NCBI RefSeq assembly: GCF_030766825.1
Contig: NZ_JASFDV010000017.1
Coordinates: 1-64,000, forward strand
Length of the DNA stretch: 64,000 nt
Direction of reading: 5' to 3'
From: Nocardiopsis sp. CC223A
Lineage (GTDB): Bacteria; Actinomycetota; Actinomycetes; Streptosporangiales; Streptosporangiaceae
Shown: in pieces, positions 17,765 to 25,687 of the stretch
Numbering within the stretch: the stretch's first letter is position 1
Layout: each line of letters opens with the position of its first letter
Made by a program: the position numbers and the translations under genes
The notes under the pieces: generated by a model
The model's input: only the letters and a program-made list of their open reading frames with translations
What the model was told of the DNA's origin: nothing
The model's database searches: none

Positions 17765-18814
17765 ATGAACTCCTCCGAGACGCATCCGCCCGCGCGCGGC
17801 AAGGTAGTGGTGTACGGGGCCTACGGGCACACCGGCCGGTTCGTGGTGGCCGAGCTGCTGCGGCGCGGGCTGGAGCCGGTGCTCTCCGGGCGCAGCGCGG
17901 ACCGGCTCGCCGACCTGGCCCTGGACCACCCCGGCCTGGAGGTGCGCCCCGCCCCGGATACGCGGGCCCTGGGCGGGGCGGTGGCGGGCGCGGCCGCGGT
18001 GGTCAACACCGCCGGGCCCTTCCTGGACACCGCCGGACCGGTGGCGGCGGCCGCCGTCGCGGCCGGGGCCCACTACCTGGACGTGACCGCCGAGCAGCCC
18101 GCCGCCGCGGCCACCCTGCGCGATCACGGCGCGACCGCCGCGGCGGCGGGGGTGGCGGTGCTGCCCGCGATGGCGTTCTACGGCGGACTGGCCGACCTGC
18201 TGGCCACCGCCGCGGCCGGCGGCGCCCCGGTGCGGGAGGTCACCGTGGCCGTGGGCCTGGACGGGTGGCGGCCCACCGCGGGCACGCGCATCACCGGCGA
18301 GCGCAACACGGCCCCGCGCCTGCTCGTCGACGGCGGCCGACTCGTGCCGCTGGAGGAGGTCGCGCCCGGCGGGCGCGACTGGGACTTCCCCGCGCCGCTG
18401 GGACGGCAGGCGGCGGTCCCCCTGCCCTTCTCCGAGATCGTGCTGCTCCACCGCCACCTGGGTGCGGACCGCATCACCTCCTACCTCAACGAGGCGCCCC
18501 TGGCCGAGCTGCGCGACCCGGCCACCCCCGGCCCCGAGGCCGCCGACACGACCGGCAGGTCCGCCCAGCGGTTCGCCGTCGACGTGCGGGTGCGCGTCGA
18601 CGGGGCCGAGCGGCGGGCCACCGCCTCGGGCCGGGACATCTACGCGGTGACCGCGCCGCTGCTGGCCGAGGCGGTGGTGCGCCTGTTGGACGGTCGTGTC
18701 CGCGCCGTCGGGGCCCTGGCCCCCGGCGAGGTGTTCGACGCCGCGGACTTCCTGGCCGCGCTGGCCCCCGACCCGCTGGCCGTCACCCTGCCCGCGGCGG
18801 TGCCGGTCGGGTAG
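17765..18814 (+). CDS. Saccharopine dehydrogenase NADP-binding family protein
   Basis: A 349-residue protein starting with a Rossmann fold: GKVVVYGAYGHTGRFVVAELLRRG (about 12-35), G-R-S-A near 48, and the TAGPF motif typical of trans-acting enoyl-reductase/saccharopine-dehydrogenase-like proteins, followed by YLDVTAE. The remainder is the less conserved substrate domain. Such proteins use NADP(H) but are not lysine-pathway enzymes. It is divergent from the GlxA-type regulator. ATG start with GAAGGA 8 nt upstream. Substrate unknown. Confidence 0.85.
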   Translation: MNSSETHPPARGKVVVYGAYGHTGRFVVAELLRRGLEPVLSGRSADRLADLALDHPGLEVRPAPDTRALGGAVAGAAAVVNTAGPFLDTAGPVAAAAVAAGAHYLDVTAEQPAAAATLRDHGATAAAAGVAVLPAMAFYGGLADLLATAAAGGAPVREVTVAVGLDGWRPTAGTRITGERNTAPRLLVDGGRLVPLEEVAPGGRDWDFPAPLGRQAAVPLPFSEIVLLHRHLGADRITSYLNEAPLAELRDPATPGPEAADTTGRSAQRFAVDVRVRVDGAERRATASGRDIYAVTAPLLAEAVVRLLDGRVRAVGALAPGEVFDAADFLAALAPDPLAVTLPAAVPVG

Positions 18815-18838
18815 GGCCGCCGCGGACACCGGGTGTTC

Positions 18839-18872
18839 CCGGTGCGGCCGCCCATCGGTGCGGCCGCACCGG
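18839..18872. terminator. Hairpin between convergent genes
   Basis: Arms CCGGTGCGGCCGC and GCGGCCGCACCGG (13 bp) enclose an 8-nt loop. It lies between the stops at 18814 and 18890 and could terminate both; no U-tract follows. Confidence 0.6.
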
Positions 18873-18889
18873 ACCTGTGAGGGGGCAGG

Positions 18890-19621
18890 TCAGGAAGCCC
18901 GCTCCACCAGGGTCTTGAGCCGGCCCAGGCGCTCGCGCCAGGACTCCTTGGCCTCGGCGACCGCCTCCGGGCCGGCCAGCCGCGACTGCTCCACCGCCAC
19001 CGACACCCGGTCGGGGTCCTTGGCGGTGAGGTAGAAGACCACCCGGGTGCCGTCGCCCAGGTCGGCGGTGACCCGCTTGGGCGGGTTGTCCGAGCGCACC
19101 GTCAGGCCCGGGCCGGCCAGCCACCGCTCGCGGACGTCCTTCTTCGACAGCGCCGCGAAGACCTCCTCCATCGGCGCGCGCACCGTCTTGGAGGCGCTGG
19201 CCGAGTACCCGTCCCTGCGCTGGCCGGGGGCGCGCATCCCGCGCTCCTGTTCGTAGGCGACCGTCAGCGACTGGGCCCACCAGCCCGCAACGCCCTGCTC
19301 CCGCACCAGGTGGGCGGCGATCTCCTTGTGGGTGCGCCCGGTGGCGCCCCAGGCGTCCAGCACGGCGAACCACTCGTCGTAGCCGCGCCCGGTGCGCTCG
19401 CGCACCGCCTCGGAGGACACCCGCGCCCGCATGGCCGCGGTGGCCGGCTCCGCGGCGGCGGGCGTGCTCGGCTCCGGCACCGGGGCGAGGGGCGTCCGGC
19501 TCTCCCCGGCTGCGGGGCGGGCCCGGTCGGGGAGCAGGTGGGCGCGGGCCGCGGTGTAGCTCTCCCCGGTCTTGGCCATCCGGGTGCGCACCTGCTGCTT
19601 GAAGGACTTGTGCCTGGTCAT
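18890..19621 (-). CDS. DUF4287 protein with C-terminal SRPBCC-like domain
   Basis: A 243-residue protein. The N-terminal motif RMAKTGESYTAARAHL (about 14-29) is typical of this actinobacterial group. A DUF4287 domain (about 70-140) includes RGYDEWFAVLDAWGATGRTHKEIAAHLVREQGVAGWWAQSLTV. The C-terminal part (about 150-240) looks like a START/AHSA1-type ligand-binding fold. The biochemical role is not established. The ATG at 19621 is supported by GAGGAG. It is convergent with the saccharopine-dehydrogenase-like gene; no operon partner. Confidence 0.85.
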   Translation of the reverse strand: MTRHKSFKQQVRTRMAKTGESYTAARAHLLPDRARPAAGESRTPLAPVPEPSTPAAAEPATAAMRARVSSEAVRERTGRGYDEWFAVLDAWGATGRTHKEIAAHLVREQGVAGWWAQSLTVAYEQERGMRAPGQRRDGYSASASKTVRAPMEEVFAALSKKDVRERWLAGPGLTVRSDNPPKRVTADLGDGTRVVFYLTAKDPDRVSVAVEQSRLAGPEAVAEAKESWRERLGRLKTLVERAS

Positions 19622-19978
19622 GACGGCTCCTCGGCGACGGCGAACCGACCCACGCTCGTCCGCCCCGCCGGTAGGGCGCATCAGACCGGCGTCCCGAGGA
19701 CTCGAAGTCCCCTTTGCCCCCTCTCAGCCGACGGCGTGGGCGCCGGAACCGGGGGTTGGGCGCGGAACGGCGCCGACCTCCAGGATACTGCGTCCCCACC
19801 CGTTTCTCCAGCTCCGCCCGGCCCCTGTGGACGCCCCCCGAACATCCTGCCCAGGGGCGGCGGGCACGGAACGGAAGGTGCCCGCCCTCCTCCCGGGAGG
19901 CCCCCGTTTTTCCACGTGCCCGCAGAGCTCTTCGGCGGCTAGGGTGCGGGGGTCGATGAACGCTGGGAAAGGACCCGT
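19622..19978. other. Intergenic region, no gene seen
   Basis: This 357-bp region lies between divergently transcribed genes. A hairpin (GCGGGCAC 19860-19867 with GTGCCCGC 19878-19885) and a 12-bp palindrome CCTCCCGGGAGG (19889-19900) followed by CCCCCGTTTTT are visible. These may terminate a short leader transcript or be incidental. No convincing coding frame. Confidence 0.5.
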
Positions 19979-20542
19979 GTGGCCAGTCAGAAGGAACGCA
20001 TGCTCGCCGGTGAGCTCTACCGGTCCGACGACCCCGAGCTCCAGGCCGAACTGATCCGCGCGGAAAAGCTCGCGCACCGCTACAACACCATGGAGCCGGA
20101 CGACCCCGCCCGTCGTGAGACGCTCGCCGAACTCCTCGGCGACCTGGGCGAGGACACCTGGATCCGGTCGCCGCTGCGGGTCGACTTCGGCTACCACATC
20201 ACCATCGGTCCCCGCTCGTTCGTCAACTGCGGGGCGGTGATGCTGGACGTGGCGCCGATCCGGATCGGCGCGGACGTGCAGATCGGCCCCAACGTCCAGC
20301 TGCTCACCCCCACGCATCCGATCGAGCCGGGCCCGCGCCGCGACAAGTGGGAGGCGGCCGAGCCCATCACCATCGGCGACAACGTGTGGCTGGGCGGGGG
20401 CGTCATCGTCTGCCCTGGGGTGAGCATCGGTGAGAACACGGTGGTGGGCGCGGGTGCCGTGGTCAGCCGCGACCTGCCCGCGAACGTGGTGGCGGTGGGC
20501 AACCCGGCCCGGGTGATCCGCGAGATCGACCCCGGCTCCTGA
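19979..20542 (+). CDS. Maltose/galactoside O-acetyltransferase family (LbH)
   Basis: A 187-residue acyltransferase. The N-terminal Mac domain (SQKERMLAGELYRSDDPEL, about 2-55) is followed by left-handed beta-helix hexapeptide repeats. The motif HPIEPGPRR contains the catalytic-loop His, and the final G-N-P-A-R-V-I-R closes the helix. It transfers acetyl from acetyl-CoA to a sugar or glycoside hydroxyl, probably as a trimer. The GTG at 19979 has GGAAAGGA 5-7 nt upstream. It stands alone, convergent with the ABC exporter. The exact sugar is not predictable. Confidence 0.9.
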   Translation: MASQKERMLAGELYRSDDPELQAELIRAEKLAHRYNTMEPDDPARRETLAELLGDLGEDTWIRSPLRVDFGYHITIGPRSFVNCGAVMLDVAPIRIGADVQIGPNVQLLTPTHPIEPGPRRDKWEAAEPITIGDNVWLGGGVIVCPGVSIGENTVVGAGAVVSRDLPANVVAVGNPARVIREIDPGS

Positions 20543-20557
20543 CCGGGGACGAGGGGA

Positions 20558-20589
20558 CCGTCCCCCGGCGTGGCGCCGCCGGGGGACGG
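20558..20589. terminator. Hairpin between convergent genes
   Basis: Arms CCGTCCCCCGGC and GCCGGGGGACGG (12 bp, perfect) around an 8-nt loop, between the acetyltransferase stop (20542) and the ABC transporter stop (20604). No U-tract. Confidence 0.6.
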
Positions 20590-20603
20590 GGTCGGGCGGC
20601 CCC

Positions 20604-22487
20604 TCAGCCGGGGGCGGCGGAGGGCTCCTCGGTGGCGAACTGGGTGCGGTACAGCTCCGCGTAGCGGCCGCCCCGGGCGAGCAGCGCGGTGTGGTCGCCG
20701 CGTTCGACGATCCGCCCGTCCTCCACGACCAGGATGGTGTCGGCGGCGCGGATCGTGGCCAGCCGGTGGGCGATCACCAGGGCGGTGCGCCCCTGGAGGG
20801 CCTCGGCCAGGGCGGCCTGGACGGCGGCCTCGGAGGTGGAGTCCAGCGCCGAGGTGGCCTCGTCCAGGATGACGACCGCGGGGTCGCTCAGCAGCAGCCG
20901 GGCGATGGTCAGGCGCTGGCGCTCCCCGCCGGAGAACCGGTAGCCGCGTTCGCCGACGACGGTGTCCAGCCCGTCGGGCAGGGAGGCCACCAGGTCGGCC
21001 AGGCGGGCGCGGCGCAGGGCGTCCCAGATCTCCCCGTCGGTGGCGCCGGGGCTGCCCAGGGTCAGGTTGGCGCGGATGGACTCGTGGAACAGGTGGCCGT
21101 CCTGGGTGACCATGCCCAGGGAGCCGCGGATCGTGGAGAAGGACAGTTCGCGCACGTCCCGCCCGCCCAGGCGGACGGTGCCGGAGTCGGGGTCGTACAG
21201 GCGCGGCGCGAGCTGGGCGATGGTGGACTTGCCCGCCCCGGAGGAGCCGACCAGGGCCACGGTGGTGCCGGGTTCGACGGTGAAGGACACCTCGTGCAGG
21301 ACCCGGCGCCCCTCGGCCGGGTCCAGCACGGTGACCTCCTCCAGGGAGGCCAGGGACACCTTGTCGGCGGCCGGGTAGGCGAAGGAGACCCGGTCGAACT
21401 CCAGGGACGCCGGTCCCGGCGGCAGGTCGGCGGCGTCGGGGACCTCGCGCACCAGCGGCTCCAGGTCCAGGATCTCGAAGACCCGGCTGAAGGCGACCAG
21501 GGCGCTCATGACCTCCACACGGGCCCCGGCCAGTGCGGTCAGCGGCGCGTACAGGCGGGTGAGCAGCATGCCCATGGCCACGACGGTCCCCGCGTCCAGG
21601 TCCCCGGACAGGGCGTGGAACCCGCCCAGCCCGTAGACCAGGGCCAGCGCCAGGGCCGAGACCAGGGTCAGGGCGGTGAAGAACACCTCCTGGACCATGG
21701 CGGTGCGCACGCCGATGTCGCGGACGCGGTCGGCCCGGCGGGCGAATTCGGCGGATTCGCGTTCGGGGGAGCCGAAGAGCTTGACCAGGGTGGCGCCGGG
21801 CGCGGAGAACCGCTCGGTCATCTGGGTGCTCATGGCGGAGTTGTGCAGGGTGCGTTCGCGTTCGATGCGGGCCAGCCGGGCGCCCATGCGGCGGGCGGGG
21901 TAGACGAACACGGGCAGCATGACCAGCGCGGCCAGGGTGATCCACCAGGACAGGGTGAGCATCACGGCCAGTGCCAGGACGAGGGTGACCAGGTTGCTCA
22001 CCACCCCGGACAGGACGCTGCTGAAGGCCCGCTGGGCGCCGATGACGTCGTTGTTGAGGCGGCTGACCAGGGCTCCGGTGCGGGTGCGGGTGAAGAACGC
22101 GACCGGCATGCGCTGGACGTGGTCGTAGACGGTGGTGCGCAGGTCCAGGATGAGGCCCTCGCCGAGTCCGGCCGACAGGCGTCGCACGATCAGGCCCAGG
22201 GCGGCCTCCAGCAGGGCGACGGCGGCGATGAGCCCGGCCAGCAGCAGGACGGTGCGGGGCGCGCCGCCGGTGACGATGGTGTCCACGACCCGGCCGGCCA
22301 GCAGCGGGGAGGCGACCGCCAGGACGGAGACGGCCACGCTCAACGCGAGGAACCAGGTCAGGACGCGGGTGTGGGGCCGGGCGAAGGCCGCGATGCGGCG
22401 CAGGACCGGTAAGGAGAAGGGGCGGCGGTCCTCGCGGGCGTGCATGGCGTGGTAGATCGAGTTCCACGCGGCCATCTCCATGCTCAT
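20604..22487 (-). CDS. ABC exporter half-transporter (membrane + ATPase)
   Basis: A 627-residue fused type IV ABC exporter. Six membrane segments lie in about 45-330. The nucleotide-binding domain has Walker A GSSGAGKST, a Q-loop (MVTQDGHLF), signature FSGGERQ in place of LSGGQ, Walker B VVILDEATSALD and an H-loop in VIAHRLAT. It acts as a homodimer or with an unlinked partner to export drugs, lipids or peptides. An insertion (about 375-400, with SLASLEEVTVLDPAEG) precedes the Walker A. It starts at ATG 22487 (a second in-frame ATG at 22481). The promoter contains a SoxR-type box, suggesting induction by redox-active compounds, as I recall for the S. coelicolor SoxR target SCO7008, also an ABC transporter. 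Confidence 0.92.
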   Translation of the reverse strand: MSMEMAAWNSIYHAMHAREDRRPFSLPVLRRIAAFARPHTRVLTWFLALSVAVSVLAVASPLLAGRVVDTIVTGGAPRTVLLLAGLIAAVALLEAALGLIVRRLSAGLGEGLILDLRTTVYDHVQRMPVAFFTRTRTGALVSRLNNDVIGAQRAFSSVLSGVVSNLVTLVLALAVMLTLSWWITLAALVMLPVFVYPARRMGARLARIERERTLHNSAMSTQMTERFSAPGATLVKLFGSPERESAEFARRADRVRDIGVRTAMVQEVFFTALTLVSALALALVYGLGGFHALSGDLDAGTVVAMGMLLTRLYAPLTALAGARVEVMSALVAFSRVFEILDLEPLVREVPDAADLPPGPASLEFDRVSFAYPAADKVSLASLEEVTVLDPAEGRRVLHEVSFTVEPGTTVALVGSSGAGKSTIAQLAPRLYDPDSGTVRLGGRDVRELSFSTIRGSLGMVTQDGHLFHESIRANLTLGSPGATDGEIWDALRRARLADLVASLPDGLDTVVGERGYRFSGGERQRLTIARLLLSDPAVVILDEATSALDSTSEAAVQAALAEALQGRTALVIAHRLATIRAADTILVVEDGRIVERGDHTALLARGGRYAELYRTQFATEEPSAAPG

Positions 22488-22529
22488 GGGCGGTCACCGG
22501 TTCCGTTCGGGGTGGGCGGATATCCGAAC

Positions 22530-22558
22530 GCTATGACCTCAACCAATATTGAGGTCAA
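22530..22558 (-). promoter_or_regulatory. SoxR-box promoter of the ABC exporter
   Basis: On the minus strand a -35 box TTGACC (22558-22553) and a -10 box TAGCGT are 19 bp apart. Between them is the perfect dyad with arms TGACCTCAA (22534-22542) and TTGAGGTCA (22549-22557) and a 6-bp spacer. The core CCTCAA-N6-TTGAGG matches the known SoxR recognition site, and the 19-bp spacing is typical of MerR-class activation. No soxR gene is in the window. Confidence 0.65.
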
Positions 22559-22703
22559 CCTGCGCTCCCGGGCTCGGTCGACGAAGACCCGAACAGTGAC
22601 CGAAACACCCTTTGGTGCCCGATGTGATCAAGGTCCGGATTCTGGGCACCGCGTTCGGACCGTTAAGGTGTGAGCCCAGCGACACCACCACGGGGGGACA
22701 CGG

Positions 22704-23264
22704 GTGACCACGGACAGCACGGAGAAGACCACCGGTCCGGAGTTGACCTACCGTCGCGCCGGGCGGGACGACGTGCCCGCCCTGGTCGACCTGGTCAACT
22801 CCTGCTACCGCGGCGACGCCTCCCGCCGCGGGTGGACCACCGAGGCCGACCTGCTGGACGGTCGGCGCGTGGACGCCGAAGGGCTGAGCACGCTGCTGGA
22901 GCGCACCAACACCCTCATCCTGCTCGCCGAGGCCGACGGGGCCCTGGTGGCCTGCTGCGAACTCCAGCGCGGTGTCAACGGCGCCTACTTCGGGATGTTC
23001 TCGGTGCGCCCGGACATCCAGGGCGGCGGCCTGGGCCGGCGCGTCCTGGCCGAGGCCGAGCGCACCGCCTCCCAGGAGTGGGGCTGCCGCCTCATGCGCA
23101 TGAAGGTCCTCAAGCAGCGCCCGGAGCTGATCGCCTGGTACGAGCGGCGCGGCTACACCAACACCGGCCGCACCGAGCCGTTCCCCTACGGGGACGAGGC
23201 CTTCGGGCTGCCGCGCCGGGACGACCTGGCCTTCGTGGAGCTGACCCGGGAACTGCCCGCCTGA
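22704..23264 (+). CDS. GNAT family N-acetyltransferase
   Basis: A 186-residue GNAT protein. Motif A reads FSVRPDIQGGGLGRRVLAEAER (about 100-121), with the acetyl-CoA pyrophosphate-binding Q/R-x-x-G-x-G/A pattern. Motif B has ELIAWYERRGYTNTGR near 145-160. The acceptor is unknown. The GTG at 22704 has GGGGGG about 8 nt upstream. It converges on a MarR-type gene with a 6-bp gap. Confidence 0.88.
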   Translation: MTTDSTEKTTGPELTYRRAGRDDVPALVDLVNSCYRGDASRRGWTTEADLLDGRRVDAEGLSTLLERTNTLILLAEADGALVACCELQRGVNGAYFGMFSVRPDIQGGGLGRRVLAEAERTASQEWGCRLMRMKVLKQRPELIAWYERRGYTNTGRTEPFPYGDEAFGLPRRDDLAFVELTRELPA

Positions 23265-23270
23265 GCGGAC

Positions 23271-23690
23271 TCAGAAGGCGTCGGGCCCGGCCTCCAGGTT
23301 GGCCGACATCCGTTCCAGAACGCTCACGGCGGCCCGGTACTCCTCGGCGCCGATACCGCGCGAGAGGCGCTCGCGGGCCCCCTTGACCTTGGTGAACAGG
23401 TCCTCGTGCGCCCGGCGGCCCGCGGCGGTCAGGTCCAGGGCGACCAGGCCCTCCAGCCAGCCGCGCCGGCGCAGCTCCTCCACCGCGGGGGCCACGCTCA
23501 CCTCGCTCTCGTCCAGGAACGCGGCGAGCCTGCGGTCCAGGTCGGCCAGGGTGCCGGGCTCCTCGTACAGGGAGTGGAGCACCTGCCAGTGGCGGCGGCC
23601 CAGCGCCTCCCCGGCCAGGGTCCGGTCGAAGTCGTTCTCGATGAGCCGGTCCAAGTGCTTGAGCCAGTAGCCGATGGGCAGGTCCGACAT
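23271..23690 (-). CDS. MarR family winged-helix regulator
   Basis: A 139-residue regulator with the MarR layout: an N-terminal dimerisation helix (IGYWLKHLDRLIENDFDRTLA), a winged helix with LGRRHWQVLHSLYEEPGTLADLDRRLAAF and VAPAVEELRRRGWLEGLVALDLTAAGR, and a C-terminal helical pair (MSANLEAGPDAF at the end). Start ATG 23690 has GGGGGAG. It lies between a GNAT gene and a macrodomain gene; the target is not clear. The SoxR-like dyad 850 bp away is not an obvious target. Confidence 0.83.
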   Translation of the reverse strand: MSDLPIGYWLKHLDRLIENDFDRTLAGEALGRRHWQVLHSLYEEPGTLADLDRRLAAFLDESEVSVAPAVEELRRRGWLEGLVALDLTAAGRRAHEDLFTKVKGARERLSRGIGAEEYRAAVSVLERMSANLEAGPDAF

Positions 23691-23764
23691 GCTCTCCCCC
23701 TTGATCGCGTGCGCGGCGGTGGCCGCCCCACGTGGTGTCCTACCCGCCCGCTAACGTGGCCGAC

Positions 23765-24253
23765 ATGTCCGACACCCCCGCCCCGCTGCGCATTATTCGC
23801 GGCGACGCCACCAGCCCCCAGGCCGCCGGACCCAAGATCATCGCCCACGTGTGCAACGACCGCGGCGGCTGGGGCAAGGGGTTCGTGCTGGCCCTGTCCA
23901 AGCGCTGGACCGAGCCCGAGCGCGACTACCGCACCTGGCACCGGGAACGGGCCCGCAACGGCTTCGGCCTGGGTGCGGTGCGCCTGGTGCGGGTCAAGGC
24001 CGACACCTGGGTGGCCAACATGGTCGGCCAGCACGGCACCAGGCGCGGCAGCGGCGGACCGCTGGTGCGCTACGAGGCCATCGCCGCCTGCCTGCGCACG
24101 GTGGCCGACCACGCCTTGGAGCTGGGCGCCACCGTGCACATGCCGCGCATCGGCTGCGGCCTGGCCGGCGGGAAGTGGGAGCGCGTCGAGCCACTGGTCC
24201 GAGAGGCCCTGTGCGCCCGCGGCGTGGCCGTCACCGTCTACGACGCCGACTGA
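23765..24253 (+). CDS. Macrodomain protein (ADP-ribose-binding, ALC1/TARG1-like)
   Basis: A 162-residue single macrodomain. The N-terminal beta strand and ligand loop read RIIRGDATSP (about 9-18) and IIAHVCNDRGGWGKGFVLALSKRW (about 25-48). The diphosphate-binding loop is MPRIGCGLAGGKW near 130-142. This pattern resembles the ALC1/TARG1/Poa1p-like group, which hydrolyses ADP-ribose-1-phosphate or ADP-ribosyl groups from protein or DNA. No ADP-ribosyltransferase toxin gene lies next to it, so a DarTG-like pair is not supported. The ATG at 23765 fits homologues. Confidence 0.85.
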   Translation: MSDTPAPLRIIRGDATSPQAAGPKIIAHVCNDRGGWGKGFVLALSKRWTEPERDYRTWHRERARNGFGLGAVRLVRVKADTWVANMVGQHGTRRGSGGPLVRYEAIAACLRTVADHALELGATVHMPRIGCGLAGGKWERVEPLVREALCARGVAVTVYDAD

Positions 24254-24374
24254 CCGGCGGGCCCCCGACGGTGACCGCCCCCGCGGCGCCGTCGACGGCC
24301 CGGGGCCACAGGTGCCGTCCCGGCCGCACCGCGAGGAGGCGGCGCCCACCTCGCTCCGATCCTCCGGGCACGTC

Positions 24375-25124
24375 CTACGGGGCCGTCCGGGCGGCGAGCC
24401 ACTCCTCGAAGGTGGTCGGTGCGATGCGCGCGTCCTCACCGGGCAGCAGCACATCGCCCGCCATGGACGTCCCGAAGACCCCGGACCAGGTCGGCACCAG
24501 GTCCACCCGGCGCCCCTGGGCGTGCAGGGTGCGCCGGGCCATGTCCACCAGGTCCTGGGTCCGGGGACCGGCGATGTCGGCGTGGCGTCCGAGCGGTTCG
24601 CCCACCGCGACCTCGGCGAGGATCTCGGCGACGTCGGCGGGGGCGATCGGCTGCACCAGCAGCGGGGCGATGTCGGCCACGCCGTCCCGTTCGGTCCACC
24701 CGGCCACCATGGCGGCGAAGTCGTGGAACTGGGTGGCGGGCACGATGGTCCAGGGCACCGGGCCGTTCTCCACCAGGCGCTCCTGCTCACGCTTGCCCGC
24801 GTAGTGGGGGTTGCCCTCCACCCGGTGGATGCCCACGATCGAGAGCAGGACGTGGTGACGCACTCCGGCGCGCTCCTCGGCGGCGAGCAGGGTGCGGGTC
24901 AGGCGCGCGAAGCGCTCCACCGAACCGTCGCGGTCGGCGGGCGCGATGTTGGTGGCGTCGACGACGGCCTCCACCCCGCGCAGGGCCTCGTCGAGCCCGT
25001 CCCCGGTGGCCAGGTCCACGCCGAGCGAGCGGCTGATCCCGACGACCTCGTGGCCCTGCCGGCGCAGCACGGCGGCGGTGAGGGAGCCGATGTTGCCGGT
25101 GGCCCCGGCGACGGCGACGCGCAT
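24375..25124 (-). CDS. NmrA/atypical SDR NAD(P)-binding protein
   Basis: A 249-residue atypical short-chain dehydrogenase. It begins with MRVAVAGATGNIGSLTA (TGxxGxxG-type motif at about 8-14), followed by a short extended-SDR core (VDATNIAPAD, SIVGIHRVEGNPHYAGKREQERLV with Y-x-x-x-K near 113-117) and substrate loops. Such proteins act as NAD(P)H-dependent quinone or isoflavone-type reductases or as redox sensors. ATG 25124 has GAAGGAAA. It is divergent from an Rrf2 regulator, with an imperfect palindrome between them, so it is probably the regulated gene. Confidence 0.88.
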   Translation of the reverse strand: MRVAVAGATGNIGSLTAAVLRRQGHEVVGISRSLGVDLATGDGLDEALRGVEAVVDATNIAPADRDGSVERFARLTRTLLAAEERAGVRHHVLLSIVGIHRVEGNPHYAGKREQERLVENGPVPWTIVPATQFHDFAAMVAGWTERDGVADIAPLLVQPIAPADVAEILAEVAVGEPLGRHADIAGPRTQDLVDMARRTLHAQGRRVDLVPTWSGVFGTSMAGDVLLPGEDARIAPTTFEEWLAARTAP

Positions 25125-25166
25125 GGCGTTTCCTTCTTTCGCTCGTTGGTGATCGTCGACCCGAAC

Positions 25167-25195
25167 ATATCGTGGACCAAATAGATCCACAATAT
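25167..25195. promoter_or_regulatory. Probable Rrf2 operator
   Basis: Arms ATATCGTGGA (25167-25176) and TCCACAATAT (25186-25195) match at 9 of 10 positions with a 9-bp spacer. It lies in an AT-rich stretch between the divergent NmrA-type and rrf2 genes, a likely binding site for the Rrf2 dimer. Confidence 0.55.
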
Positions 25196-25213
25196 CTTCG
25201 ATAGGCTGCCGGG

Positions 25214-25687
25214 ATGAAGCTTCCCGCGAGCACCGAATGGGTCCTGCACTGCGCCACCGCCCTGGCCCAACTCGAACCGGGGGACACGGCGTCGACGGCC
25301 CAGCTGTCCCGGTACTTCGACCTGCCCGCGCCCTACCTGGCCAAACAGCTCAAGGCCCTGGTCAGGTCCAGTGTGCTGAGTGCGACGCCGGGCCCCCGGG
25401 GCGGGTTCCGGCTCGCCCGGCCCGCCGAGGAGATCGACCTGCTCCAGATCGTCGAGTCGGTCGACGGCGCCTCCTCGCCCTACCTGTGCGCGGAGATCCG
25501 GCAGCGGGGGGCGGGGGCGCTGCCGCGCGAGGAGTGCGAGGACACCTGCGTGCTGGCGCGGAAGATGGCCGACGCGCACCAGGCGTGGCGCCGGAGCCTG
25601 GCCGGGAGCAGCCTGGCCGACATCCTCGCCACGCTGCCCCCGGGCGCCCCGGCCCGCACCCGCGCCCGCCTGGCCGCGGCGCGCTGA
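25214..25687 (+). CDS. Rrf2 family transcriptional regulator
   Basis: A 157-residue Rrf2 protein. The winged helix (about 1-75) contains TAQLSRYFDLPAPYLAKQLKALVRSSVLSATPGPRGGFRLAR, the typical Rrf2 recognition helix and G-x-x-G-G-F/Y wing. Three cysteines follow in YLCAE and EECEDTC; their spacing is wider than in NsrR or IscR, so Fe-S binding is possible but unproven. A TAGGCT -10 box (25202-25207) lies 7 nt before the ATG, so the transcript is probably leaderless. The likely target is the divergent NmrA-type gene and itself. Confidence 0.88.
   Translation: MKLPASTEWVLHCATALAQLEPGDTASTAQLSRYFDLPAPYLAKQLKALVRSSVLSATPGPRGGFRLARPAEEIDLLQIVESVDGASSPYLCAEIRQRGAGALPREECEDTCVLARKMADAHQAWRRSLAGSSLADILATLPPGAPARTRARLAAAR

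Noticed and set aside
19860-19911. Rho-independent terminator in the 19622-19978 gap
   Set aside because: The hairpins and T-run are not properly adjacent, and no gene ends just upstream on that strand.
23765-25124. DarTG-like toxin-antitoxin with the macrodomain protein
   Set aside because: The neighbours are MarR- and NmrA-type proteins; no DNA ADP-ribosyltransferase is encoded nearby.
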